Origin: Porticoccaceae bacterium
GTDB lineage: Bacteria > Pseudomonadota > Gammaproteobacteria > Pseudomonadales > Porticoccaceae
Length of the DNA stretch: 12,167 bases
Direction of reading: 5' to 3'
Assembly (NCBI GenBank): GCA_023228865.1
Contig: JALOAH010000104.1
Location: 1-12,167, forward strand
A model generated the notes under the pieces. It searched no databases and was not told where the DNA came from. It was given only the letters and a program-made list of their open reading frames with translations. Positions 1-7,552 of the stretch are shown here, in pieces; the first letter of the stretch is position 1; the number at the start of each line of letters is the position of its first letter. A program made the position numbers and the translations under genes.

Positions 1-485
1 ATGCCTTCCATCAGGCAGCCATCGCCAAGAAAGGTGTAGGTATAGTGGTCAATAATATCGTGGCCGTCGCGGTTGAACTGAGCCGCCAGCACTTTTTCCG
101 CCACCGCCATGCCCACCGCGTTGGTTATGCCCTGCCCCAGGGGTCCCGTGGTGGTTTCCACTCCCGGGGTTTCGTGGTACTCGGGGTGACCCGCCGTTTT
201 GGAGTGAAGCTGGCGGAAATTTTTGATTTCCTCCAGGGGCAGATCGTAACCGGTGAGGTGGAGCAGGGAGTAGATCAGCATGGAGCCGTGGCCGTTGGAG
301 AGCACAAAGCGATCCCGGTTGGGCCACTTGGGATTGGCGGGGTTGTGCACCATGAAGTCATTCCACAGCACTTCGGCGATATCCGCCATGCCCATAGGTG
401 CTCCGGGGTGGCCGCTGTTGGCTTTCTGGACAGCGTCCATACTGAGGGCGCGGATGGCGTTGGCGAGGTCACGACGGGTTGGCAT
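1..485 (-). CDS. tkt: Transketolase, N-terminal part (truncated by window edge)
   Basis: Transketolase moves two-carbon ketol units between sugar phosphates in the cytoplasm, in the non-oxidative pentose phosphate pathway, using thiamine diphosphate and Mg. The visible 161 residues begin [20 protein letters not shown]. They carry the family's N-terminal signatures: SGHPGAPMG (residues 24-32, His26), SNGHGSML (63-70, His66), TTTGPLGQG (111-119) and the start of the TPP-binding motif GDGCLMEG (154-161), where the sequence leaves the window. The full protein is usually about 660 residues, so roughly three quarters is missing only because of the edge. The start at 485 has AAGGAG about 10 bases upstream. 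The gene lies downstream of the phosphatase gene on the same strand, separated by 164 bp holding a strong hairpin. The motifs make the identification very secure. Confidence 0.97.
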   Translation of the reverse strand, partial: MPTRRDLANAIRALSMDAVQKANSGHPGAPMGMADIAEVLWNDFMVHNPANPKWPNRDRFVLSNGHGSMLIYSLLHLTGYDLPLEEIKNFRQLHSKTAGHPEYHETPGVETTTGPLGQGITNAVGMAVAEKVLAAQFNRDGHDIIDHYTYTFLGDGCLMEG

Positions 486-521
486 TGTGGAGAGACTCCT
501 TGGTATTGAGTAAGCAGGCTG

Positions 522-576
522 TCAAAGGGAAGGCAATAGCGACCCTTTGAGATAAAGACGTCAAAGGGTCGCTATT
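522..576 (-). promoter_or_regulatory. Perfect 16-bp hairpin with competing alternative pairing upstream of tkt
   Basis: AATAGCGACCCTTTGA (535-550) and its exact reverse complement (561-576) form a 16-bp stem with a 10-base loop. A further TCAAAGGG at 522-529 can pair instead with CCCTTTGA at 543-550, so two mutually exclusive hairpins are possible. On the minus strand the long hairpin forms first, downstream of the phosphatase stop at 650 and before the tkt start at 485. There is no clear U-run after it in that direction, so a classical intrinsic terminator is not obvious. It could be a terminator or processing site for the phosphatase mRNA, or a leader structure affecting tkt. The pairing is seen directly; the role is inference. 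Confidence 0.5.
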
Positions 577-649
577 TTCCCGTACCGGGGCTGTTCAGTA
601 AATAGCCAATGCCGACGAAGACAAGATTTAACCGCGAATCGCCACAATT

Positions 650-2230
650 TCAGGGGGATTTATCATCACCTTGCGGCCATAGCGCGTGCTTCATCACATG
701 GTAGATATAGTTTTGCTCGTGAACGCCGCCAAATAAATGGCTCCAGGGGCCAGAGGCGTAAATGGCCACATCTTCGCCGCCGTGGGTTTCCATCATCATG
801 GGCACCAGAGCTTCCTGGTGAAAGTCGCTGCCGCCGGTTTGCTCCCCCGCCTCTAAAAATCTGCCGGCTTTGGGCGCCTGCTGGTAGCGCTCATCCTGAG
901 TGGTCACATGGCCGTGGCCGACACCATTGATATAACCGAGGGTGGTGTAGGGCTTGCCGTCTGCCGCCAGTTCTGGCGTTTTTTTGGCATGGCCGTGGTC
1001 ATCGTTACCGACAACCGTCCCCAGAATCGGGTTGCCCCTGACGGGATAACCCGCCATGCTCAGGGTGTGGCTGTGATCTGCGGTGACAATAATCAGAGTA
1101 TCCTGGGAATCGGTGCTGTCCACCGCCACCTGAACGGCGCGGGCAAATTCCTGACCATCCGTCAACGCCCGGTAGGCATTGCCGGCGTGGTGGCCGTGAT
1201 CGATGCGCCCTCCTTCCACCATCAGGAAAAAGCCGCGCTCATTTTGTTTCAGCCTGGCCACTGCTTTAGCTGTCATTTCGGAAAGGGATGGCTCGTCGGC
1301 TTCAAGGGTTTGGCGATCCGCCTCGTAGTGCATATGGGAAGGTTCAAAAAGGCCGAGGATATTGCCGCTGAAATCTTTGGCGATGGCGTCGAACTGGGAC
1401 TGGTTCCAAATATAGCGGCCGTCGGGGTTGGCGGCCGTCCATTCTGCGATCAGGTCGCGGCCATCGCGACGCCTGCCACTTTTGCCGGGATATTCCGGGT
1501 CAGCGCTGGTTGCGGGCATAAAGTAGCTGCGCCCTCCCCCCAATGCCACGTTGATGGTGCCGTTGTCGATAAGCTGGCTGGCGATATCCACAGCGCAGTC
1601 CCGCATCTCTGCGGGAATATCCACATCGCTTTCCCAGTCCCGATGGGCGCTGTGGGCATAGGTTGCCGCCGGTGTCGCATGGGTGATTCGCGTGGTGGAG
1701 ACAATACCGGTGGCAAGACCTTTGAGACGCGCCTCTTCCAGTAGGGTTACCAGGCCGATGTCATTCATCTCTTTGCAGTTGGCCACTTCCAGTTCCGGTT
1801 TTACGGAAATCACACCAGCGCTGGATTTTACGCCGGTGATAATGGCGGTCATGGTGCCCGCCGAGTCGGGGGTCTGCTGGTTGGTGTTGTAGGTTTTGGC
1901 GAGGGCAACATGGGGGAATTTTTCGTAGCTGAGCTGGTTATCTTCACCGGCCAGACCCTTTGACTGGCCGTCAAAAATCCGTGTCGCCGTTACCGAGGTG
2001 ATGCCGTTGCCGTCGCCAACAAAAAGAATGATGTTTTTTGCCTTGCGGGTATTGACCTGTGCCGCCAGCGCCTGCTCGAGTGCAGCTTGCCCCTGTTGTT
2101 GCCAGTAGGCAGTTGTTCTCTGCTCGTCCCGACCGGGGTTGGCAAAACAGGGGGCAGCGGCAATTGCCGCAGCCAACGCCAGCAGCGCAGAGGCCATTTT
2201 TGGTGTTGAGAAATTGCGTTGTTGCTTCAT
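650..2230 (-). CDS. phoA: Secreted alkaline phosphatase, PhoA family
   Basis: This 526-residue periplasmic or secreted alkaline phosphatase would release phosphate from phosphomonoesters. The N-terminus (KMASALLALAAAIAAAPCFA, ending at residue 30) is a Sec signal peptide with likely cleavage after CFA; the sequence before Cys28 is not a lipobox. Active-site elements are in family order: Asp73 in VGDGNG; nucleophile Ser123 in PDSAGT; THATPA (183-188) in the Mg-site region; Arg197 in HRDWE; Glu339, Asp344 and His348 in MVEGGRIDHGHH; Asp385-His386 in TADHSH; and His483 in ETHGG. Cys152 and Cys212 could form a disulfide. The usual DGMG is DGNG here. The start at 2230 has GGAG seven bases upstream. 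It lies 60 bp downstream of the transporter gene on the same strand, so cotranscription is likely. I see no Pho box. Substrate preference cannot be read; the symbol reflects family membership. Confidence 0.93.
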   Translation of the reverse strand: MKQQRNFSTPKMASALLALAAAIAAAPCFANPGRDEQRTTAYWQQQGQAALEQALAAQVNTRKAKNIILFVGDGNGITSVTATRIFDGQSKGLAGEDNQLSYEKFPHVALAKTYNTNQQTPDSAGTMTAIITGVKSSAGVISVKPELEVANCKEMNDIGLVTLLEEARLKGLATGIVSTTRITHATPAATYAHSAHRDWESDVDIPAEMRDCAVDIASQLIDNGTINVALGGGRSYFMPATSADPEYPGKSGRRRDGRDLIAEWTAANPDGRYIWNQSQFDAIAKDFSGNILGLFEPSHMHYEADRQTLEADEPSLSEMTAKAVARLKQNERGFFLMVEGGRIDHGHHAGNAYRALTDGQEFARAVQVAVDSTDSQDTLIIVTADHSHTLSMAGYPVRGNPILGTVVGNDDHGHAKKTPELAADGKPYTTLGYINGVGHGHVTTQDERYQQAPKAGRFLEAGEQTGGSDFHQEALVPMMMETHGGEDVAIYASGPWSHLFGGVHEQNYIYHVMKHALWPQGDDKSP

Positions 2231-2290
2231 TGTTTCACTCCAGGGATTTTATCAAGGGTTCTCACCAGCCAGACTCTCCAGTATCGATCC

Positions 2291-3628
2291 TCAGGGGGAC
2301 ATTCTGATGACAGAAAACACCAATGTCAGCACCAGAATGCAGACCAGGTTCAGATAAATGCCAGCCCCCATCATATTGCGCTGAGTGACTTTGCCGGTGC
2401 CGTGGATCAGGGCATTGGGCGGCGTGGCCACCGGCAACATAAAGGCGCAGGACGAGGAAATGCCGATGGCCAGCGCTGCACTGGCGGGATCCATCAAACC
2501 TGCGGGCAGTGATACAAACACCGGCACCAGCAGCGCCGTGGTTGCGGTGTTGCTGGCAATTTCGGTGAGAAAAACCACAAAGGTCACCAGCGCTGCCATA
2601 ATCAGCAGAACACCCCAGCCGTCAATCATGGCGGCGAGACCCTCGCCGAGAAAAACACTGGCGCCGCTGACACTGAGCACCTCGCTTAGGGTAAGGCCGC
2701 CGCCAAACAGCAGGAGTACGCCCCAACCTGAGGACTTTTCGATCTGCGCCCAGGTTGCCACGCGACTGACGCCGATCATCACCATGGCGCCCAGAGCCAC
2801 CCAGGTGTCGAAGCCGGATTCTATTCCCAGCCAGGCGGACAATGGCTGGCCAAATAACCAGCCGGTCACCGTAACGGCAAAAATACCGATCAACAGCTTG
2901 CGTTCTTTGGTCCACACGAATTCGCTGTGATCGACGCTGACTCGATTGTCGAGAAAATCCGGCCTCAACACCCACCACAGCACCGCCATCATCAGCGGCC
3001 ACAAGATCACCACAATGGGCACGCCGATAAAGAGCCAGTCGACAAAGGACAGATCCAACTCCGCGGCCACCAGGGCATTGGGTGCGGTGCCAATAATGGT
3101 GCCTATGCCGCCGATATTGGCGGAGTAGGCAATCACCAACAGACTGTAAGCCTGGGTTTTTAAGGGCAAACCCTGTTTTTCTGAAAGAATGCCGAGAATC
3201 AACGGCAACATCACCGCAGTAACTGCCGTGTTGCTGATCCACATGGACATCAGGGCGGTGGTTGCCGCCAATAAAATCACCGCCCTGTCCAAGCGCCCTT
3301 GGGTTCGTTTGAGAATGACATCCGCCAGCCATTTATCCAACCCCTGGGCGTGCATGGCAATGGCAAGAGCAAAGCCGCCGAGAAACAGAAAAATAATGGG
3401 ATGGGCAAAATTTTTCATGGCCGCAGGCATATCCAGCAGGCCAGTGATAACGGCGAGCACCGGAACCAGAAGTGCCGTAATCGTGATGTGAAGGGTTTCC
3501 GTGAGCCACAACACGGCAATCACAAAAAGCAGGGATAGTGCGGCCATGACCTCCGCTTTTGCGACCACACCCAAATGCAGCGCCAGCAACCCCACCACCA
3601 GGAAAACGGCGACGACAAGTAGTTTCAT
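2291..3628 (-). CDS. SLC13/DASS-family sodium:anion symporter
   Basis: This 445-residue inner-membrane protein is hydrophobic throughout, with about a dozen predicted membrane segments. It has the two-fold repeat of the divalent-anion:Na+ symporter family. Each half carries the SNT substrate/sodium motif, at 132-134 (ISNTAVTAVMLP) and 359-361 (ASNTATTALLVP). Each SNT is followed by a conserved loop with a proline-asparagine pair: GTIIGTAPNAL (176-186) and MLPVATPPNALIHGTG (397-412). Family members import dicarboxylates, citrate, sulfate or related anions with Na+, and the substrate cannot be read from sequence. The start at 3628 has AGGA nine bases upstream. The gene is first in a minus-strand unit with the alkaline phosphatase 60 bp downstream. 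It is divergent from the sahR-type gene across 114 bp holding a 24-bp palindrome. An anion or organic acid freed by the phosphatase is one possible substrate, but that is inference. Confidence 0.9.
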   Translation of the reverse strand: MKLLVVAVFLVVGLLALHLGVVAKAEVMAALSLLFVIAVLWLTETLHITITALLVPVLAVITGLLDMPAAMKNFAHPIIFLFLGGFALAIAMHAQGLDKWLADVILKRTQGRLDRAVILLAATTALMSMWISNTAVTAVMLPLILGILSEKQGLPLKTQAYSLLVIAYSANIGGIGTIIGTAPNALVAAELDLSFVDWLFIGVPIVVILWPLMMAVLWWVLRPDFLDNRVSVDHSEFVWTKERKLLIGIFAVTVTGWLFGQPLSAWLGIESGFDTWVALGAMVMIGVSRVATWAQIEKSSGWGVLLLFGGGLTLSEVLSVSGASVFLGEGLAAMIDGWGVLLIMAALVTFVVFLTEIASNTATTALLVPVFVSLPAGLMDPASAALAIGISSSCAFMLPVATPPNALIHGTGKVTQRNMMGAGIYLNLVCILVLTLVFSVIRMSP

Positions 3629-3690
3629 TAGAAGCTATCCTTTTTTTGCCGCCAGTCTAGCACGCAGACTTGATCCTCTCCGCCCCAAAT

Positions 3691-3714
3691 CTATATCAAA
3701 ATATTTTGATATAG
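3691..3714. promoter_or_regulatory. Perfect 24-bp palindromic operator, probable SahR site
   Basis: The left arm CTATATCAAAAT is followed immediately by its exact reverse complement, giving a 24-bp palindrome without mismatch. It sits 28 bp before the regulator start at 3743 and 62 bp from the divergent transporter start at 3628. Symmetric AT-rich sites of this kind are typical operators of dimeric winged-helix ArsR-family proteins. Placement in front of an ArsR-methyltransferase fusion suggests autoregulation of the methyl-cycle operon. A possible promoter (TTGATC 3670-3675, 16-base spacer, TATATC 3692-3697) would put the -10 box inside the palindrome, which suits repression. A second weak possibility is TTGATA 3706-3711 with TAGTAT 3728-3733. 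Whether the site also controls the transporter-phosphatase unit is open. Confidence 0.75.
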
Positions 3715-3717
3715 AAA

Positions 3718-3725
3718 ATTTTGAT
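3718..3725 (+). promoter_or_regulatory. Extra operator half-site ATTTTGAT
   Basis: ATTTTGAT here repeats exactly the right half-site of the adjacent palindrome (3703-3710), in the same orientation and 15 bases further on. It lies between the palindrome and the regulator start at 3743. It may let a second dimer or subunit bind cooperatively, or it may be a chance match in an AT-rich stretch. Confidence 0.4.
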
Positions 3726-3742
3726 GGTAGTATGCCCACACC

Positions 3743-4783
3743 ATGAACACCCAAAGCCGCCAGATTGCCAATCTGCCGCCGCCCACCGAAACGGTGGCGG
3801 CAAATGCAGAAACCGTCGCCGCCCTGCTCAAGTCTGCGGGGGATGCCATGCGCCTGCAGATATTGCGGGTTTTGAGCAACAATGCCTTTGGCGCCCTTGA
3901 GTTGAGCGATATTTTTGCCATGCGCCAGAATGCCATGAGCCATCACCTCAAACTGCTGTCGAAATCCGGGCTGGTGAATTCACGGCGGGAGGGCACACAT
4001 ATTTTTTATCGGCGCAGCAATCCCCAGGGGCAATACCGGGATCTGTGTGCGGCAATTCTGGCCACCGCCGACGCCATTGCCCTGCCAACGGAACTGCAAT
4101 CCCGGCTGGACAGCATTCAGGAAAGTCGCGCCGCCGCTTCCAGGGATTTTTTCCGCACCAATGCCGCCAAATTCCGCAGCCAGCAGGATTTGATCGCCAG
4201 TTACCCCCAGTACGGTGAAGCCGTCCTTGCCACCCTGGATCGTTACCAGCCACTGAAAAACAAGCTGGCGCTGGAGATCGGGCCGGGAGAGGGGGAATTA
4301 CTGTCCGGTCTTTGCCAGCGTTTTGGCCAGATCCTGGCCTTGGATAATTCTGCGGAAATGCTGGCGCGGGCGGAAAATTTTGCCCGCCGCAACAACCTCG
4401 AACAGATTCGCTTTATCTGCGGTGACACCACCGCAGCGGCACTGAATGGGGTTCGCGCCCACGCCATTACCCTGAATATGGTACTTCACCATACGCCAGA
4501 CCCCGCCGCCATTATCCGCGATCTCTCCCGCCATCTCAGCGACGATGGTGTTCTGGTGATTGCCGAACTCTGCCGCCACGACCAGGATTGGGTGCGCGAA
4601 GCCTGCGGCGATCTCTGGCTTGGCTTTGATCCCGAAGATCTCAGCGGCTGGGCAAGCCTCGCCGGCCTCAACGATGGCGGCAGCGAATTTCTCGCCCTTA
4701 AAAACGGCTTTTCCATCCAGATCCGTCAATTTCACAAGGCCGCGCCAAGTGCCGGACTGCAGCCACCACACCGAGTAAATTAG
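3743..4783 (+). CDS. sahR: ArsR-family regulator fused to SAM-methyltransferase-like domain (SahR type)
   Basis: This 346-residue two-domain protein has an ArsR-type winged helix at about residues 23-95: MRLQILRVL (36-44), a recognition-helix region [13 protein letters not shown] (60-72), and the wing [11 protein letters not shown] (81-91). A Rossmann methyltransferase-like domain follows from about 135 to 330. It has motif [14 protein letters not shown] (175-187), an acidic strand end [10 protein letters not shown] (198-207), GDTTAA (227-232) and [11 protein letters not shown] (244-254). This architecture is that of SahR, the SAH-responsive repressor of methionine-cycle genes in Proteobacteria, where the methyltransferase fold serves as ligand sensor. 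Context supports this: the stop at 4783 is two bases before metK, and a perfect palindrome lies upstream. The ribosome site is weak; the ATG at 3732 is out of frame. An active methyltransferase cannot be excluded. The symbol is given by architecture plus context. Confidence 0.85.
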   Translation: MNTQSRQIANLPPPTETVAANAETVAALLKSAGDAMRLQILRVLSNNAFGALELSDIFAMRQNAMSHHLKLLSKSGLVNSRREGTHIFYRRSNPQGQYRDLCAAILATADAIALPTELQSRLDSIQESRAAASRDFFRTNAAKFRSQQDLIASYPQYGEAVLATLDRYQPLKNKLALEIGPGEGELLSGLCQRFGQILALDNSAEMLARAENFARRNNLEQIRFICGDTTAAALNGVRAHAITLNMVLHHTPDPAAIIRDLSRHLSDDGVLVIAELCRHDQDWVREACGDLWLGFDPEDLSGWASLAGLNDGGSEFLALKNGFSIQIRQFHKAAPSAGLQPPHRVN

Positions 4784-4785
4784 CC

Positions 4786-5940
4786 ATGAGCCAATACAGT
4801 ATTTTTACCTCTGAGTCTGTCTCCGAAGGCCATCCCGACAAAATGGCCGATCAGATTTCCGATGCCGTTCTGGATGCCATTCTCAAGGACGACAGGGATG
4901 CCCGCGTCGCCGTGGAGACTCTGGTCAAGACCGGTATGGCCATTATCGCCGGGGAAGTGCGCACTTCCACTTATGTGGATCTGGAAGATATCGTTCGCCA
5001 GGTGATTCTCGACATAGGCTACAACAGCTCCGACGTCGGCTTTGACGGCGCCTCCTGCGCGGTGCTTAACGCCATCGGCAAACAGTCCGTGGACATTGCC
5101 GTGGGTGTTGATGAAGCCAACGACAAGGAGCAGGGCGCTGGCGACCAGGGTTTGATGTTTGGTTACGCCACCAACGAAACCGATGTGCTGATGCCCGCCC
5201 CTATTTATTATGCCCACCGCCTGGTGGAGCGCCAGGCTTACCTGCGCAAGCATGGTGTTCTGCACTGGTTGCGCCCCGATGCCAAAAGCCAGGTTACCCT
5301 GCGCTATGAAAACGGCAAACCTGTGGCTGTGGATGCCGTCGTGCTCTCAACTCAACACAGTGAAGCCATCTCCCTCGCTGACCTTCAGGAAGCGGTGCTC
5401 GAAGAGATCATCAAACCGGTACTGCCGGAAGAATGGCTACACGACAAGACACGCTACCATATCAACCCCACCGGCAAATTCGTTATCGGCGGCCCCATGG
5501 GGGACTGCGGCCTTACCGGGCGCAAAATTATTGTCGACACCTACGGCGGTATGGCGCACCACGGCGGCGGCGCTTTTTCCGGCAAAGACCCGTCAAAGGT
5601 CGATAGATCCGCCGCCTATGCGGGGCGCTATGTCGCCAAAAATATCGTCGCAGCCGGCCTTGCCGAGCGCTGTGAAATTCAGGTGTCCTACGCCATTGGC
5701 GTCGCCGAACCCACCTCCATTTCCGTCAATACCTTTGGCACCGGCAAGCTGCGCGATGATGAGATTGTGGCGCTGATTCGCGAGCACTTCGATCTGCGCC
5801 CCAAAGGTTTGATCGCCATGCTCGATCTGAAACGGCCAATCTATCGGGCAACCGCCGCCTACGGCCATTTTGGCCGCGAGCTGCCGGAATTTACCTGGGA
5901 AAAAACCGACAAGGCCGAAGTTTTAAAGGCGGCGCTCTAA
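4786..5940 (+). CDS. metK: S-adenosylmethionine synthetase
   Basis: MetK joins methionine and ATP to form SAM, releasing phosphate and diphosphate, in the cytoplasm. The 384-residue protein has the usual length and all signature blocks: [13 protein letters not shown] at the N-terminus (catalytic His16), [15 protein letters not shown] (117-131), [22 protein letters not shown] (226-247), and the glycine-rich GGGAFSGKD (260-268). The start codon lies two bases after the regulator stop. The only purine-rich stretch is inside that gene's last codons, so translational coupling is likely. The order regulator then SAM synthetase lets SAH level set SAM supply directly. It is followed by a 117-bp gap, mostly a REP doublet, before ahcY. 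Confidence 0.98.
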   Translation: MSQYSIFTSESVSEGHPDKMADQISDAVLDAILKDDRDARVAVETLVKTGMAIIAGEVRTSTYVDLEDIVRQVILDIGYNSSDVGFDGASCAVLNAIGKQSVDIAVGVDEANDKEQGAGDQGLMFGYATNETDVLMPAPIYYAHRLVERQAYLRKHGVLHWLRPDAKSQVTLRYENGKPVAVDAVVLSTQHSEAISLADLQEAVLEEIIKPVLPEEWLHDKTRYHINPTGKFVIGGPMGDCGLTGRKIIVDTYGGMAHHGGGAFSGKDPSKVDRSAAYAGRYVAKNIVAAGLAERCEIQVSYAIGVAEPTSISVNTFGTGKLRDDEIVALIREHFDLRPKGLIAMLDLKRPIYRATAAYGHFGRELPEFTWEKTDKAEVLKAAL

Positions 5941-5958
5941 CAAATAGATTTCACCATG

Positions 5959-6024
5959 TGTAGGAGCTTGCCCTGCAAGCGATCAACGGGGCTAAGGCTT
6001 TCGCCAGCAAGGCTGGCTCCTACA
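5959..6024. repeat. Pseudomonas-type REP doublet (REPIN) between metK and ahcY
   Basis: Two REP sequences lie head to head. The left one begins TGTAGGAGCTTGCC and folds with GCTTGC (5966-5971) against GCAAGC (5975-5980). The right one, read on the minus strand, begins TGTAGGAGCCAGCC and folds with GCCAGC (6003-6008) against GCTGGC (6012-6017). The nine outer bases TGTAGGAGC and GCTCCTACA are exact complements, giving a 66-bp structure. This matches the REP type common between genes in Pseudomonas and relatives, moved by RAYT (REP-associated tyrosine) transposases. No RAYT gene is in the window. It fills over half the metK-ahcY gap and could affect mRNA stability there. Confidence 0.85.
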
Positions 6025-6057
6025 TTATTGGCAAGCCATTGATTAAGAGGAAAGACC

Positions 6058-7458
6058 ATGAACACTATGACTACACCTAGTACCGACGTTATTACCGACT
6101 ACAAAGTCGCCGACATTACCCTGGCGGCCTGGGGACGCAAGGAAATTAACATCGCCGAAACCGAAATGCCCGCCCTGATGGCGCTGCGGGAACAGTACCG
6201 CGATCAGCAACCCCTCGCCGGGGCGCGAATTCTCGGTTGTATTCACATGACCATTCAGACTGCCGTGCTTATCGAAACCCTGGTGGCGCTGGGCGCCGAG
6301 GTGCGCTGGTCGTCGTGCAATATTTTCTCCACCCAGGATCACGCCGCCGCTGCCATTGCCGCCTCCGGGGTTCCCGTGTTTGCCTGGAAAGGGGAAACCG
6401 AAGCCGAATACGAATGGTGTATTGAGCAGACCATCCTCAAAGACGGCCAGCCCTGGAATGCCAATATGGTGCTGGATGATGGCGGTGACCTCACCCTGAT
6501 TCTCCACGACAAATATCCCCGCGTACTGGACGCCGTCCACGGTATTACCGAGGAAACCACCACTGGGGTTCACCGCCTGCAGGAAATGATGGCCAAGGGC
6601 GAGCTTAAGGTGCCTGCCATCAACGTCAACGATTCGGTCACCAAATCGAAAAACGACAACAAGTACGGCTGCCGCCACAGCCTCAATGATGCCATCAAGC
6701 GTGCTACCGACCACCTGCTCTCCGGCAAGCGCGCCCTGGTAATCGGCTACGGCGACGTCGGCAAGGGCTCTGCCCAGTCACTGCGCCAGGAAGGCATGAT
6801 TGTGCGCGTTGCCGAGATCGATCCGATCTGCGCCATGCAGGCCTGCATGGACGGTTTTGAAGTGGTCTCCCCTTTTATCGATGGCGACCCGGCCAAAGGT
6901 GTGGATAAAACTCTCCTCGCCCAGATTGATCTGGTGGTGACCTGCACCGGCAACCTCAACGTTTGCGACGCCGATATGCTCAAGGCGCTGAAAAGCGGCT
7001 GCGTGGTCAGTAATATCGGCCACTTCGACAACGAAATCGACACCGCCTTTATGCGCAAAAACTGGACATGGGAAGAGGTTAAACCCCAGGTACATTTGAT
7101 TTATCGCGGCGCTTCGAAAGAGGCCTGCAACAACGATCACCTGATTCTGTTGTCGGAAGGTCGCCTGGTGAATCTGGGCAACGCCACTGGCCACCCTTCG
7201 CGGATCATGGATGGCTCCTTCGCCAACCAGGTACTGGCGCAGATCCATCTCTACAGCCAGCGCTTTGCCGATCTGCCGGAAGGCGAAAAAGCCGCCAAAA
7301 TCCGCGTCGAAGTGTTGCCCCGCAAACTCGACGAGGAAGTGGCTGCCCATATGGTGAAAGGATTCAACGGTGTGATTACCCGGCTCAAGCCTGAGCAGGC
7401 CAGCTATATCGGCGTAGCGCCGGAAGGGCCGTTTAAGCCGGAAGCTTACAGGTATTGA
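6058..7458 (+). CDS. ahcY: Adenosylhomocysteinase (S-adenosyl-L-homocysteine hydrolase)
   Basis: AhcY is an NAD-dependent cytoplasmic enzyme that cleaves SAH reversibly to homocysteine and adenosine, relieving product inhibition of methyltransferases. The 466 residues match the bacterial form. Visible blocks are [17 protein letters not shown] (55-71), [15 protein letters not shown] (85-99), [17 protein letters not shown] (189-205), the NAD-binding glycine motif GYGDVGKG (230-237), and a conserved end KPEAYRY. The start at 6058 has AGAGGA about seven bases upstream; an ATG three codons on is less well placed. The preceding gap holds a REP doublet rather than the SAH riboswitch found ahead of ahcY in some Proteobacteria. 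This fits control by an SAH-sensing protein instead. Homocysteine produced here is the substrate for methionine synthase, which is not in the window. Confidence 0.98.
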   Translation: MNTMTTPSTDVITDYKVADITLAAWGRKEINIAETEMPALMALREQYRDQQPLAGARILGCIHMTIQTAVLIETLVALGAEVRWSSCNIFSTQDHAAAAIAASGVPVFAWKGETEAEYEWCIEQTILKDGQPWNANMVLDDGGDLTLILHDKYPRVLDAVHGITEETTTGVHRLQEMMAKGELKVPAINVNDSVTKSKNDNKYGCRHSLNDAIKRATDHLLSGKRALVIGYGDVGKGSAQSLRQEGMIVRVAEIDPICAMQACMDGFEVVSPFIDGDPAKGVDKTLLAQIDLVVTCTGNLNVCDADMLKALKSGCVVSNIGHFDNEIDTAFMRKNWTWEEVKPQVHLIYRGASKEACNNDHLILLSEGRLVNLGNATGHPSRIMDGSFANQVLAQIHLYSQRFADLPEGEKAAKIRVEVLPRKLDEEVAAHMVKGFNGVITRLKPEQASYIGVAPEGPFKPEAYRY

Positions 7459-7460
7459 TC

Positions 7461-7522
7461 GACGGGAGACGGGAGACAAATTCAGTGCGACCCGTCTCAC
7501 ATCTATCATCTATCGTCTCCCG
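7461..7522. repeat. GGGAGAC repeat cluster with alternative hairpins between ahcY and metF
   Basis: GACGGGAGACGGGAGAC (7461-7477) contains a tandem repeat. GAGACGGG (7466-7473) can pair with CCCGTCTC (7491-7498), while CGGGAGACG (7463-7471) can pair with CGTCTCCCG (7514-7522). The two pairings are mutually exclusive. Between the right arms lies a short direct repeat, ATCTATCATCTATC (7501-7514). The cluster fills most of the 94-bp gap between the ahcY stop and the metF start. There is no U-run, so it is not an obvious terminator. It looks like a dispersed intergenic repeat, or a structure that modulates readthrough to metF. Confidence 0.5.
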
Positions 7523-7552
7523 CCAAACATCTGACTATTTAACGGAACACCC

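Noticed and set aside
519..535. CTGTCA resembling half of a Pho box upstream of tkt
   Set aside because: The second direct repeat at 11-base spacing is missing.
535..576. Classical Rho-independent terminator for the phosphatase gene
   Set aside because: The stem is strong, but on the minus strand it is not followed by a U-run, so I list it as a structure of uncertain role.
908..1744. Plus-strand open frame (278 codons) opposite the alkaline phosphatase gene
   Set aside because: It is antisense to a complete phosphatase with all catalytic motifs. Its translation resembles no family.
5941..6057. Possible SAH riboswitch upstream of ahcY
   Set aside because: The only structure is the REP doublet. 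The conserved SAH-riboswitch core is not recognisable.
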